From NCBI GenBank assembly GCA_036417435.1, contig CM070907.1:58636001-58700000 (forward strand): a stretch of DNA of 64,000 nucleotides, written 5' to 3'. This document shows, in pieces, positions 1 through 9,911 of the stretch. Under the pieces are notes generated by a model. It was not told the DNA's origin. It worked only from the letters and a program-made list of their open reading frames with translations, and did no database searches. The position numbers and the translations under genes were made by a program. The DNA is from Inia geoffrensis. Its lineage: Eukaryota; Chordata; Mammalia; Artiodactyla; Iniidae. Position 1 is the first letter of the stretch; every line of letters begins with the position of its first letter.

Positions 1-1158
1 ATTTGAGTCTTCTCCCTTTTTTTCTTGATAAGTCTGGCTAATGGTTTATCAATTTTGTTTATCTTCTCAAAGAACCAGCTTTTAGTTTTATTGATCTTTG
101 CTATTGTTTCATTTCTTTTTCATTTATTTCTGATCTGATCTTTATGATTTCTTTCCTTCTGCTAACTTTGGGGTTATTTGTTCTTCTTTCTCTAATCGTT
201 TAGGTGTAAGGTTTGGTTGTTTATTTGAGATGTTTCTTGTTTCTTAAGGTAGCCTTGTATAGCTATAAACTTCCCTCTTAGAACTGCTTTTGCTGCATCC
301 CATAGGTTTTGTGTCATTGTGTTTTCATTGTCATTTTTTTCTAGGCATTTTTTGATTTCCTCTTTGATTTCTTCAGTGATCTCTTGGTTATTAAGTAGTG
401 TGTTGTTTAGCCTCCATGGGTTTGTATTTCTTACAGATTTTTTTCCTGTAATTGATATCTAGTCTCATAGCATTGTGGTCGGAAAAGATACTTGATACGA
501 TTTCAATTTTCTTAAATTTATCAAGGCTTGATTTGTGAACCAAGATATGGTCTATCCTGGAGAATGTTCCATGAGTACTTGAGAAGAATGTGTATTCTGT
601 TGTTTTTGGATGGAATGTCCTATAAGTATCAATTAAGTCCATCTTGTTCAATGTATCATTTAAAGCTTGTGTTTCCTTATTTATTTTCATTTTGAATGAT
701 CTGTCCATTGGTGAAAATGGGGTGTTAAATCCCTTACTATGATTGTGTTACTGTCGATTTCCCCTTTGATGGCTGTTAGTATTTTCCTTATGTAGTGAGG
801 TGCTCCTATGTTCGGTGCATAAATATTCACAATTATTATGTTTTTCTTGGATTGATCCCTTGATCACTGTGTAGTTTCCTTCTTTGTCTCTTGTAATAGT
901 CTTTGTTTTAAAGTCTATTTTGTCTGATATGAGAATTGCTACTCCAGCTTTCTTTTGATTTCCATTTGCATGGAATATCTTTTTCCATCCCCTCACTTTC
1001 AGTCTGTATGTGTCCCTAGGTCTGAAGTGGGTCTCTTGTATACAGCATGTATACGGGTCTTGTTTCTGTATCCATTCAGCCATTCTATGTCTTTTGGTTG
1101 GAGCATTTAGTCCATTTACATTTAAGGTAATTATCGATATTTATGTTCTTATTTCCAT
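1..1158 (-). pseudogene. L1 ORF2 fragment (endonuclease domain), disrupted
   Basis: This is the N-terminal part of the L1 ORF2 protein, the apurinic-type endonuclease that nicks target DNA. The start codon is at 1158-1156, but the frame stops within about six codons (MEIRT then stop). From 1083 to 748 the frame encodes endonuclease sequence including the CIQETHFRPRD block. A frameshift near 850 destroys the frame, and the GDFN metal-binding motif expected just downstream is altered. From 708 to 391 the endonuclease resumes with TFSRIDHIL, which keeps the Asp of the IDH motif, and FSDHN with the catalytic Asp-His. The part left of 391 is the linker before the reverse transcriptase. The reverse transcriptase itself is outside the window. 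Clearly L1 and non-functional. Confidence 0.9.
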
Positions 1159-1216
1159 TTTCTCAATTGTTCTGGGCTTATTATTGTAGGTCTTTTCCTG
1201 CTCTTTTGTTTCCTGC

Positions 1217-2102
1217 CTAGAGAAGTTCCTTTAGCATTTTTTGTAAAGCAGGTTTGGTGGTGCTGAATTCTGTTAACTTTTGCTTGTCTGTAAAGCTTTT
1301 AATTTCTCCGTCAAATCTGAATGAGAACCTTGCTGCGTAATCTTGGTTGTAGGTTTTTCTCCTTCATCACTTTAAATATGTCCACTCCCTTCTGGCTTGC
1401 AGAGTTTCTGCTGAAAGATCAGCTCTTAATCTTATGGGGATTCCCGTATGTGTTCTTTGTTGCTTTTCCCTTGCTGCTTTTAATATATTTCTTTGTATTT
1501 AACTTTTGATAGTTTGATTAATATGTGTCTTGGCATGTTTCTCCTTGGATTTATCCTGTACGGGACTCTCTGTGCTTCCTGGACTTGATTATCTATTTCC
1601 TTTCCCATATTAGGCAAGTTTTCAACTGTAATCTCTTCAAATATTTTCTCAGTCCCTTTCTTTTACTCTTCTTCTTCTGGGACCCCCATAATTCATATGT
1701 TGGTGCGCTTAATGTTGTCTCAGAGGTCTCTGAGACTGTCCTCAATTCTTTTCATTCTTTCTTCTTTTATTCTGCTTGGCTGTAGTTATTTCCACTATTT
1801 TATCTTCCACATCAGTTATCCGTTCTTCTGCCTCAGTTATTCTGCTATTGATCCCTACTAGAGAATTTTTAATTTAATTTATTGTGTTGTTCATCATTGT
1901 TTGTTTGCTCTTTAGTTCTTCTAGGTCCTTGTTAAACGTTTCTTATTATCTTCTCCATTGTATTCCCAAGATTTTGGATCATTTTTACTATGATTATTCT
2001 GAATTCCTTTTCAGGTAGACTGCCTATTTCCTCTTCATTTGCTAGGTCTAGTGGGTTTTTATCTTGCTCCTTCATCTGCTGTGTGTTTCTCTGTCTTCTC
2101 AT
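1217..2102 (-). pseudogene. L1 ORF1 (RNA-binding chaperone), decayed
   Basis: The start codon on the minus strand (2102-2100) opens MRRQ..., followed by QQMKEQDKNP, like the start of the ORF1 at 8964. The full region matches the L1 ORF1 layout: a charged coiled-coil N-terminal half, an RRM-like middle (GVPEEEE-type segment near 1690) and a C-terminal domain with LLRSKVLIQI-like remnants near 1330, ending at a TAG (1219-1217) just before the ORF2 leader. Several in-frame stops and indels break it, for example in the coiled coil near 1945 and 1870. ORF1p normally forms trimers that coat L1 RNA; none can be made here. The identification rests on order, position and similarity to the second L1 in the window. 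Confidence 0.82.
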
Positions 2103-4080
2103 TTTGCTTAAATTTCTGTGTTTGGGGTCTCCTTTTTTGCAGGCTGCAGGTTCGTAGTTTCCATTGTTTTTGTTGTCTGTCCCCAGTGGCTAAGGTTGGT
2201 TCAATGGGTTGTGTAGTTTTCCTCGTGGATGGGACTAGTGCCTGTGTTCTGATGGATGAGGCCAGATCTTGTCTTTCTGGTGGGCAGGTCCACATCTGGT
2301 GTCGTGATTTGGGGTGTTTGTGGCCTTATTATGATTTTAGGCAGCCTCTCTGCTAATGGGTGGGGTTTTGTTCCTATCTAGCTAGTTGTTTGGCATAGGG
2401 TGTCCTGCACTGTAGCTTACTGGTCGTTGAGTGAAGCTGGGTGTTGGTGTTGAGATGAAGATCTCTGCGAGATTTTCACCGTTTGATATTACGTGGAGCT
2501 GGGAGGTCTCCTGTGGACCAGTGTCCTGAACTTGGCTCTCCCACCTCAGTGGCACAGTCCTGACACCTGGCTGGAGCACCAAGAGCCTGTCCTCCACACG
2601 GCTCAGAATAAAAGGGAGGGAAAAGAAATAAAGAAAGAAAGAAGATAAAATAAAATAAAAGTAAAATAAAGTCAAATAAAGTTATTAAAATAAAAAATTA
2701 TTACGAAAAAAAATTTTTTAAGTAAAAAAAAGAAGAAAAAATGGACAGATAGAACCCTAGGACAAATGGTAAAAGCAAAGCTATTCAGACAAAATCACAC
2801 ACAGAAGCATATATTTACACACTCACAAAAAGAGAAAAAGGGGAAAAAAATATATAGCCTTGTTCCCCAAGTCCACCTCCTCAATTTGGGATAATTCATT
2901 GTATATTCAGGTATTGCACAGATGCAGGGTACATCAAGTTGATTGTGGAGATTTAATATGCTGCTCCTGAGGCTGCTAGGAGAGATTTCCCTTTCTCTTC
3001 TTTCTTCACACAGCTCCTGGGGTTCAGCTTTCGATTTGGACCACCTCTGCATGTAGGTGACCTGAGGGTGTCTGTTCTTCGCTCAGACAGGATGGGGTTA
3101 AAGGAGCAGCTGATGTGGGGGCTCTGGCTCATTCAAGCTGGGGGGACGGAAGGGTATGGAATGCGGTGCGAGACTGTGGCAGCAGAGGCCAGCATGACGT
3201 TGCACCAACCTGAGGCGTGCCATGCATTCTCCCAGGGAAGTTGTCCTTGGATCACGGCACCCTGACAGTGGTGGGGCTGCACAGTCTCCCAGGAGGGGAG
3301 GTGTGGGTAGTGACCTGTGCTTGCACCCAGGCTTCTTGGTGGCTGCAGCAGCAGCCTTAACGTCTCATGCCCGTCTCTGGGGTCCGCCCAGATAGCCATG
3401 GCTCATGCCCGTCTCTGGAGCTCATTTAAGTGGCGCTCTGAATCCCCTCACCTCGTGCACCAGGAAACAAAGAGGCAAGAAAAAGTCTCTTGCCTCTTCA
3501 GCAGCTCCAGACTTTTTCCCAGACTCCCTCCCAGCTAGCAGTGGCACACTAGACCCCTTCAGGCTGTGTTCACGCCGCCAACACCAGTCTTCTCCCTGGG
3601 ATCTGACCAAAGGCCGAGCCTCAGCTCCCAGCCCCCGCCTGCCCCGGCGGGTGAGCAGACAAGCCTCTCGGGCTGGTGAGTGCTGGTTGGCACCGATTCT
3701 CTGTGTGTGAACCTCCCCGCTATGCCCTCCTCACCCCTGTTGCTGTGCTCTCCTCCACGGCTCCGAAGCTCTCCCCCTCCGCCCCCCGCAATCTCCGCCC
3801 GTGAAGGGGCTTCCCAGTGTGTGGAAACCTTTCCTCCTTCACAGCTCCCTCCCACTGGTGCAGGTCCCATCCCTATTCTTTTGTCTCTGTTTTTTCTTTT
3901 TTCTTTTGCCCTACCCAGGTACGTGGGGAGTTTCTTGCCTTTTGGAGGTCTGAGGTCTTCTGCCAGCATTCAGGAGGTGTTCTGTAGGAGTTGTTCCATG
4001 TGTAGATGTATTTCTGGTGTATCTGTGGGGAGGAAGGTGATCTCCGCTTCTTACTCTTCCGCCATCTTGAAGCCACTCCC
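2103..4080 (-). promoter_or_regulatory. L1 5'UTR / internal promoter region
   Basis: About 2 kb lies between the L1 5' terminus and ORF1. The portion nearest the 5' end (about 3560-3870) is the most GC- and CpG-rich DNA in the window, as expected for an L1 internal promoter. Downstream (about 2600-2750) it becomes a low-complexity A-rich stretch on the plus strand, with repeated AAAGA and AAATA units. Several long frames cross this region on both strands (for example 3559-3969 and 3680-4102), but they follow base composition and show no recognisable domain. Promoter activity of this old copy is inferred only. Confidence 0.75.
4059..4069 (-). promoter_or_regulatory. YY1-like motif at L1 5' end
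   Basis: On the minus strand CAAGATGGCGG sits about 11 bp inside the L1 terminus. It matches the YY1 core (AAGATGGCGG). A YY1 site at this position is known to set the transcription start of human L1. Binding here is inferred from sequence and position. Confidence 0.6.
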
Positions 4081-4143
4081 TCTATTCTTATTTTTAAGCT
4101 GATATTTAGTGATTGTGATGAGCCCAGCATTGTGACAATCACC

Positions 4144-4360
4144 TTTTTTTTTTTTTTTTTTTTTTTTTGCGGTACATGGGCCTCTCACTGTTGTGGCCTC
4201 TCCCATCGCAGAGCACTGGCTCCGGACGCGCAGGCTCAGTGGCCATGGCTCACGGGCCCAGCCTCTCCGCAGTATGTGGGATCCTCCCAGACCGGAGCAC
4301 ATACCCGTGTCCCCTGCATCAGCAGGTGGACTCTCAACCACTGCGCCACCAGGGAAGTGC
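4144..4360 (-). mobile_element. CHR-type tRNA-derived SINE
   Basis: A short-form cetacean CHR SINE in reverse orientation: poly(T) at 4144-4168, then GCGGTACATGGGCCTCTCAC, and the tRNA-like head at the right end (CTGCGCCACCAGGGAAG). It is flanked by a perfect 10-bp TSD, GACAATCACC, at 4134-4143 and 4361-4370. It inserted 63 bp outside the L1 5' end. Pol III A and B box remnants lie in the head. It is a mobile element, not a tRNA gene. Confidence 0.95.
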
Positions 4361-4370
4361 GACAATCACC

Positions 4371-6070
4371 TTCTTGATCATATTGTAAACCTCATAACAA
4401 ATCTAAAAAGTTACAATTATGTTTTTCCATTTTATAAATGAGGAAACTAAAGATGAAAAAAAAATTTAAAAATAACTTTACCCAATTGATATCCTATTCA
4501 GTTTTGTCTCACTATAAACTTGTGCTTTAAACTTCTTTGAGATATAACCTCTTTTTTTAATACAAATAATGTGTTGGGTTTGATAAAGACATCATTTCAA
4601 CAAAAAAAAAATTATTTCGGTCTGTCATTGCTTCTTCTCCTCCTCTCTCCTTTTCTTTTCTTTCTTGGAAGATTATTTGATTCACTAGGCAAAATATCTT
4701 GTAATAATTTTTACTGTCTTTACTGCCTTGTCCTTTCATTTGAAGATATACTCCCTAGAGAAAATGGCTGCACTTTCTCATGGAGAGGGCTCTTGCATTC
4801 CTTCAGAGTTTTGTTACTAAGGCCAAGGGATTATCCTGATTTCAATGGACAAATGCAAGGAATAATGGCAAATCACCAATGAAAACTTTTAAGTTATCAA
4901 GAGAAAACATACTATAAGGTGTCACTCGAATTGAGAATTATACAAAGCCACACCTAATATTTCAGCTTGACTGCAGACTAGTAAAGTGATGCAAGATATT
5001 AAGAAAACACAACAGGTTCAGAGGTCTATAATTAGTCTTGTCAGCAGATGTGGCAGGACAGATTCCTGTTTAAACTTGCATCTTGATGAGACTTTTTCCT
5101 CTTTTTACTGTATCGGTACACAGCACACTGGGGACCCAAGGGATCTAAACCCATTACAGTGGTTTTATAGTCACGTTCATGCTCACTGCATGCCCTGCTT
5201 GTGCTTGGTGGCATTAAATATTTAACTGTGACCATGATGTTGTGGAGAAAGTGGCAGCTATTAGTGCATTTTTTATACATGCTGTTGAAGAACAAATATA
5301 AAATTAAAAAGTCTGTGTCCCAGGCTTCAGGTAGAATAAATGGTCAGGGGACAATGCATTCCGTATTTATTTTCTGTAATTGAATTACATCACAAAGCTT
5401 TCTAAATATATGTATGCATCATATTCTATAATAGCTAGCGTGAAATGTTCATAATCATAAGCAATAATTCTATCATTAAATTTTAATGTGCAAGTGTTGG
5501 ATAAAAACACATGCATCTAAACCTTGAAACAATACTAGTGAAGGTAACTTAAAGAAACCCAAGAGATGGATTAAATTATTATCTTTTAGTAACATTAAAA
5601 ACAGAGGAAACGATTGCAGATTGAGGAAAATGGGTATCTCTTTAGCGAACAAGTGAGTGAATAGTGGAGTTTCATTTTGATCAGACTTATTCCTCATTAT
5701 TTAATTTGCCTTTAGAAAAAAATTAAAGGAAAAAGAATGAAAGAAAAGTTAATTTTTAGTTTTTCTTATATGCTATTTGTCATATAAAATTTCTTATTTT
5801 AGAAGTTTCTGTTATTAATTATAATACAGCAACATGCCACATTACATTGGGATATGACACATATTTTATACACTTATATAACTAATGCACAATAAATTCA
5901 TGTAAAATGGGAAGTGTTTCTTAGAAAAATACAAATGACTCAAAGAGCTGTGTGTTTTCTTTCTCACTCTCAACCTCTTAAATCCAAGTAATTTATAATC
6001 TGCATGGTGTCAGGGAGATGGAATATGATCTACTCTGCAACATGAATTAGGATAGTGGATAGTAAAGCAA
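4371..6070. other. AT-rich non-coding DNA, no gene seen
   Basis: No repeat that I can name and no convincing exon. Short frames here (for example 4571-4882 and 5041-5295) lack recognisable motifs and are consistent with chance. Confidence 0.6.
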
Positions 6071-6118
6071 ATTATATATATATATACACACATTATATAT
6101 ATATATGTATACAGATTA

Positions 6119-6151
<33 letters not shown>

Positions 6152-6157
6152 ATGTAT
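6071..6157. repeat. (TA)n / (TATG)n microsatellite
   Basis: Alternating TA runs with a few CA steps pass into about six TATG units at 6127-6150. Likely length-variable. Confidence 0.9.
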
Positions 6158-6689
6158 CATTAGCAGGTAATCGTCTAGGCTTTGCTGGATCCAGTTAGAA
6201 TGATTCTAGTATTCTATGTAGAAATCTTCCTGGTTTAAAGTAAGTGACAGTAATTGTGGATAACTTTTATTCTAAGGACCCATTTTAAATCATTTCCATA
6301 TAAGTTAACAAGCATTAATTTTCTTCATATTTATTGATATTTAACACTATATTTTATATGTATTTGTCTATTTACTGATTATCTTCTCCACTAGAATGGA
6401 AGTTTCATGGTGGCAAAATTTTTGTCAATGTCTTTTAGCCTCTTTATACAAAGGCTTTTGAAGATTTCTTCACTTTGATGGTTTGTGAAAAATGGCTGAA
6501 GACATCCCAGTCCTACTATGCAAAAAACAGGCTATAATTGTGTTCTTCTAGGTGCATCAATCCAAGTCTTCTCTTGGGTCTCTGGACCCATGCGGAATAA
6601 AGGAACAAGTGAGTGTTTATCACAAAGGTGAAAGAAGTTCTCACAGAGTAGCCAGGTGTACAATTCTATGTCTTTTTTCATGCAAAGCT

Positions 6690-7140
6690 ACTCTGGGATC
6701 TGTTCCTTTCTCTGTCATTATTTCTTTGTAATTTTTCATCCACTTGTTAATTTATGCCCCAATTGTACTGAATTTCTTCCACTTTTCAGAATACATCATA
6801 TGCCTCACTGTCTTTAGTCCTTGGCGTATATACTTCAACCCCCACTGTTCATCTGGTTAACTTTTACTTATCCTTAACATTAGTCTGGGTGTCACGGGTG
6901 TCACTACTTTTGAAAAATCTTTCCTGATCTCTGAATCTTGGTTTGATATCCCTACTATATGATCTCATATTATCATGGGCTTTCCCCAATCACAAATTTA
7001 CCACTCCCACCACCACCCCAAATGTAATTCTACTTCAGTAGAGTAGAAGCTCACTGAAGGCAGAGCCCAGGACATGTTTGTTCATTAGTGTGTCTCCACA
7101 TACTTATTACTCCGTAATATAAATATGTTTATGTGCATAT
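6690..7140 (+). mobile_element. L2 LINE relic
   Basis: Old L2 3'-region features in order on the plus strand: a CTTCCTGATCTCTGAATC-like segment near 6920, a GTAGAAGCTCACTGAAGGC block at 7044 and a GTGTCTCCACATACTTATTA tail segment near 7090. Highly diverged. A further L2-like scrap lies at about 6360-6440. The DNA between 6158 and 6690 otherwise shows nothing I can identify. Confidence 0.55.
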
Positions 7141-7643
7141 GTACATGTACAGTGGTAAGGAATTTGGACTCTATCCAGTGATAAATGGGAATATCACTTA
7201 TTGAAAAATATCATCACTGCTAATTTATAACAAACTGGAAAATGTCAACTTCTATTAAAAATATTTTGCTTATAAAGAAAGGTGATCTATTCATAAAAAA
7301 TTTCCATTTAATACTCATGGGATATATATCCCAGGTTTTGGCATTGAGAGGCTGGGTTTTGGTCATGTAGAGAACTCAGGTCTTCAGCCTAGTATTCTTC
7401 ACTGACCATATTAGATTCATACGCAGACCTGATGCTGCAGGTTTTCATGACACTGGCTCTATGGTTTGAGTGCGGGAAGGTGTACAGATTTTCACTGAAA
7501 GGAGCCAAGATGTGCACCATGATTGGAATAATCTGCAATATTAATAGCAATATTGTAACATGTATTTTGTAGTAGTGTAATAATGACTCAGATCCCCTTA
7601 GGCCCAAAGGGCTGCTTGTTCCCAAAAGCTCCTCCAGTCACAG
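7141..7643. other. Non-coding, nothing recognised
   Basis: No repeat family or coding signal recognised. The 78-codon minus frame at 7389-7625 shows no domain. Confidence 0.5.
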
Positions 7644-7990
7644 GATTGGTTCTTACTGGTCCAAATTGGGTCATGTGCCCATACCTGAACCAATCATGGG
7701 TGGTCAGGGATGGGCTGAGGCTCTGTTTGGCCAGGCTTGGAACATGTGTCTATTTCTGAACCAATCACATTGGTCAGGGATGGGGTAAGGCTCTGATTGG
7801 CTAGGCTTGGGACCTGTGCCCATCCCTTTAAATGGCACTACTATGGGCCTGTCAGCTTCATCCAAACTATGTGGATGGAGAATGAAGGTGGAGTTCTCTA
7901 GAGGAAAGTCAGGATTCCGTAAGAGAAGATGAGATGAATGCTAGGCAGGTATGAACAACAGATGTCAACTAGACCCTTGAAGAAGACAGT
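7644..7990 (+). repeat. Old interspersed repeat with 70-bp tandem array
   Basis: Positions 7661-7730 and 7731-7800 are two 70-bp units, followed by a partial third at 7801-7830. Each full unit carries GAACCAATCA near its centre and ends in CTCTG(T/A)TTGG. The flanks, including the CAACAGATGTCAACTAGAC end near 7970, resemble a widespread mammalian interspersed repeat that I recall but cannot name. Its 5' half may be represented at 33118-33530. Confidence 0.6.
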
Positions 7991-8043
7991 TCATTTCAGT
8001 TTGATTGCATAGACTGAATGAGAGTTCAAAAGATCAGATTTTT

Positions 8044-8058
8044 AAATTTAGTCTAGGG
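8044..8058. repeat. Target-site duplication, left copy of L1
   Basis: AAATTTAGTCTAGGG, identical to 13915-13929. The two copies bracket the L1 exactly and define its ends. Confidence 0.95.
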
Positions 8059-8963
8059 GAGATTGGTTCAAGATGGCAGAGTAGAAGGACGCGCTCTCAC
8101 TCCCTCCTGTGAGAGCACCAGAATCACAATTAACTGCTGAACAGTCATTGAAAGGAAGACACTGGAACTCACCAAAAAAGATACCTCACATCCAAAGACA
8201 AAAGAGAAGCCACAATGAGATGGTGGGAGGGGCACAATCACAATAAAATCAAATCCCATAACTGCTGGGGGGGGTGACTCACAAACTGAAGAAAAATTAT
8301 ACCACAGAAGTCCACCCACTGGAGTGAATATTCTGAGCCCCACATCAGGCTTCCCAATCAGGGGCCTAGAAATGGGAGGAGGAATTCCCAGAGAATCAGA
8401 CTTTTAAGGGTAGTGGGATTTCATTGCAGGACTTCGAGAGGACTGGGAGAAACAGAGACTCCACTCTTGGAGGGCACGCACAAAGTAGTGTGCACATCAG
8501 GACCAAGGGGGAAGGTGCAGTGACCCCAAAGGAGACTGAACCAGACACATGTGCTGGTGTTGGAGGGTATCCTGCAGAGGCAGGGTGTGGCTGTGGCTCA
8601 CCACTGGGACAAGGAAACTGGCAGCAGAAGTTCTGGGAAGTACTCCTTGGCATGACCATCCCGGAGTCTACCATTAGCCCCACCAAAGAGCCTGTAGCCT
8701 CCAGTGCTGAGTTGCCTCAGGCCAAACAACCAACAGGGAGGGAACTCAGCTGCATCCATAAGCAGACAAGTGAATTAAAGTTGTACTGAGCTCTGCCCAC
8801 CAGAGCAACACCCAACTATACTCACCGACAGTCCCTCCCATCAGGAAGCTTCCACGAGCCTCTTAGATAGCCTCATCCACCAGAGGGCAGACAGCAGAAA
8901 CAAGAAGAACTACAATACTGCAGCCTAAGGAATGAAAACCACATTCACAGAAAGACAGACAAG
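8059..8963 (+). promoter_or_regulatory. L1 5'UTR / internal promoter
   Basis: About 905 bp lies upstream of ORF1, less than half the length of the 5'UTR of the other L1 and much less CpG-rich. It opens with a YY1-like site, CAAGATGGCAG, at 8069-8079. Frames at 8424-8789 and on the opposite strand at 8396-8686 show no domain and are treated as chance. Promoter function is inferred from position. Confidence 0.7.
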
Positions 8964-9850
8964 ATGAAAAGGCAGAGGACTATGTACCAGATGAAGGAAC
9001 AAGATAAAACCCCAGAACAACTACTAAATGAAGTGGAGATAGGCAACATTCGAGAAAAAGAATTCAGAGCAATGATAGTGAAGATGATCCAGGACCTCAG
9101 AAGAATGCAGGCAAAGATCAAGAAAATGCAAGAAATGTTTAACAAAGACCTGGAAGAATTAAAGAACAAACAAGCAGAGATGAACAATACAATAACTGAA
9201 ATGAAAAATACACTAAAAGGAATCAATAGCAGAATAACTGAGGCAGAAGAACAGATAAGTGACCTGGAAGACAGAATGGTGGAATTCATTGCTGCAGAAC
9301 AGAAAAAAGAATGAAAAGACATGAAGAGCAGCCTAAGAGACCTCTGGCACAACATTAAACACACCGACATTCTCATTATAGGGGTCCCAGAAGGAGAAGA
9401 GAAAGAGAAAGGACCCGAGAAAATATTTGAAGAGATTATAGTTGACGATTTCCCTAACATGGGAAAGGAAATAGCCACCCAAGTCCAAAAAGTACAGAGA
9501 GTCCCACGCAGGATAAACACAAGGACAAACATGCCAAGACGCATAGTAATAAAACTGAAAAAAATTAAAGAAAAACTATTAAAAGCAATAAGGGACAAAT
9601 GACAAATAACATACAAGGGAACTCCCATAAGGTTAACAGCTGATTTCTCAGCAGAAACTGTACAAGCCAGAAGGAAGGGACATGATATATTTAAAGTGTT
9701 GAAAGGTAAGAACCTACAACTAAGATTACTCTATCCAGAAAGGATCTCCTTCAGGTTCGATGGAGAAATCAAAAGCTTTACAGATAAGCTAAAGCTAAGA
9801 GAATTCAGCACCATGAAACCAGATTACAACAAATGCTAAAGGAACTTCTC
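8964..9850 (+). pseudogene. L1 ORF1 (RNA-binding chaperone), disrupted
   Basis: The start at 8964 opens MKRQRTMYQMKEQDKTPEQL and runs into a Lys/Glu-rich coiled coil (about residues 35-105). An in-frame TGA at 9312-9314 interrupts it, and the same frame then continues from 9315. The RRM-like domain follows with ILIIGVPEGEEKEKGPEKIF and VDDFPNMGKE, then a TGA at 9600-9602. After that, the C-terminal domain can still be read in the same frame (YKGTPIRLTA, RLLYPERISFRFDGEIKSF) until a one-base deletion near 9825. ORF1p binds L1 RNA as a trimer and acts as a nucleic-acid chaperone. This copy would give only a truncated coiled-coil peptide. Length and order match the family. Confidence 0.88.
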
Positions 9851-9911
9851 TTAGTGGAAACACAAGAGAAGAAAAGAACCTACAAAAACAAACCCAAAAC
9901 AATTAAGAAAA

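Larger units (their letters stand above)
1..4080 (-). mobile_element. L1 retrotransposon, 5' half, cut by window edge
   Basis: Read on the minus strand this is an L1 in canonical order: 5'UTR (about 4080-2103), ORF1 (2102-1217), a short spacer, then ORF2 from 1158 to the window edge. The 5' terminus is preserved: on the minus strand it begins GAGTGGCTTCAAGATGGCGG. The 3' part, most of ORF2 and the 3'UTR, lies left of position 1, so the downstream TSD cannot be seen. Both ORFs carry stops or frameshifts, so the copy is dead as read. Its 5'UTR differs from that of the L1 at 8059-13914, which points to a different subfamily. The subfamily is not assigned. Confidence 0.93.

Noticed and set aside
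3133..4102. Long overlapping frames on both strands, up to 140 codons
   Set aside because: They lie in the GC-rich L1 5'UTR where stop codons are rare; no domain or start context supports them.
8945..9628. 227-codon minus-strand frame rich in Ser, Phe and Ile
   Set aside because: It is the antisense shadow of L1 ORF1.
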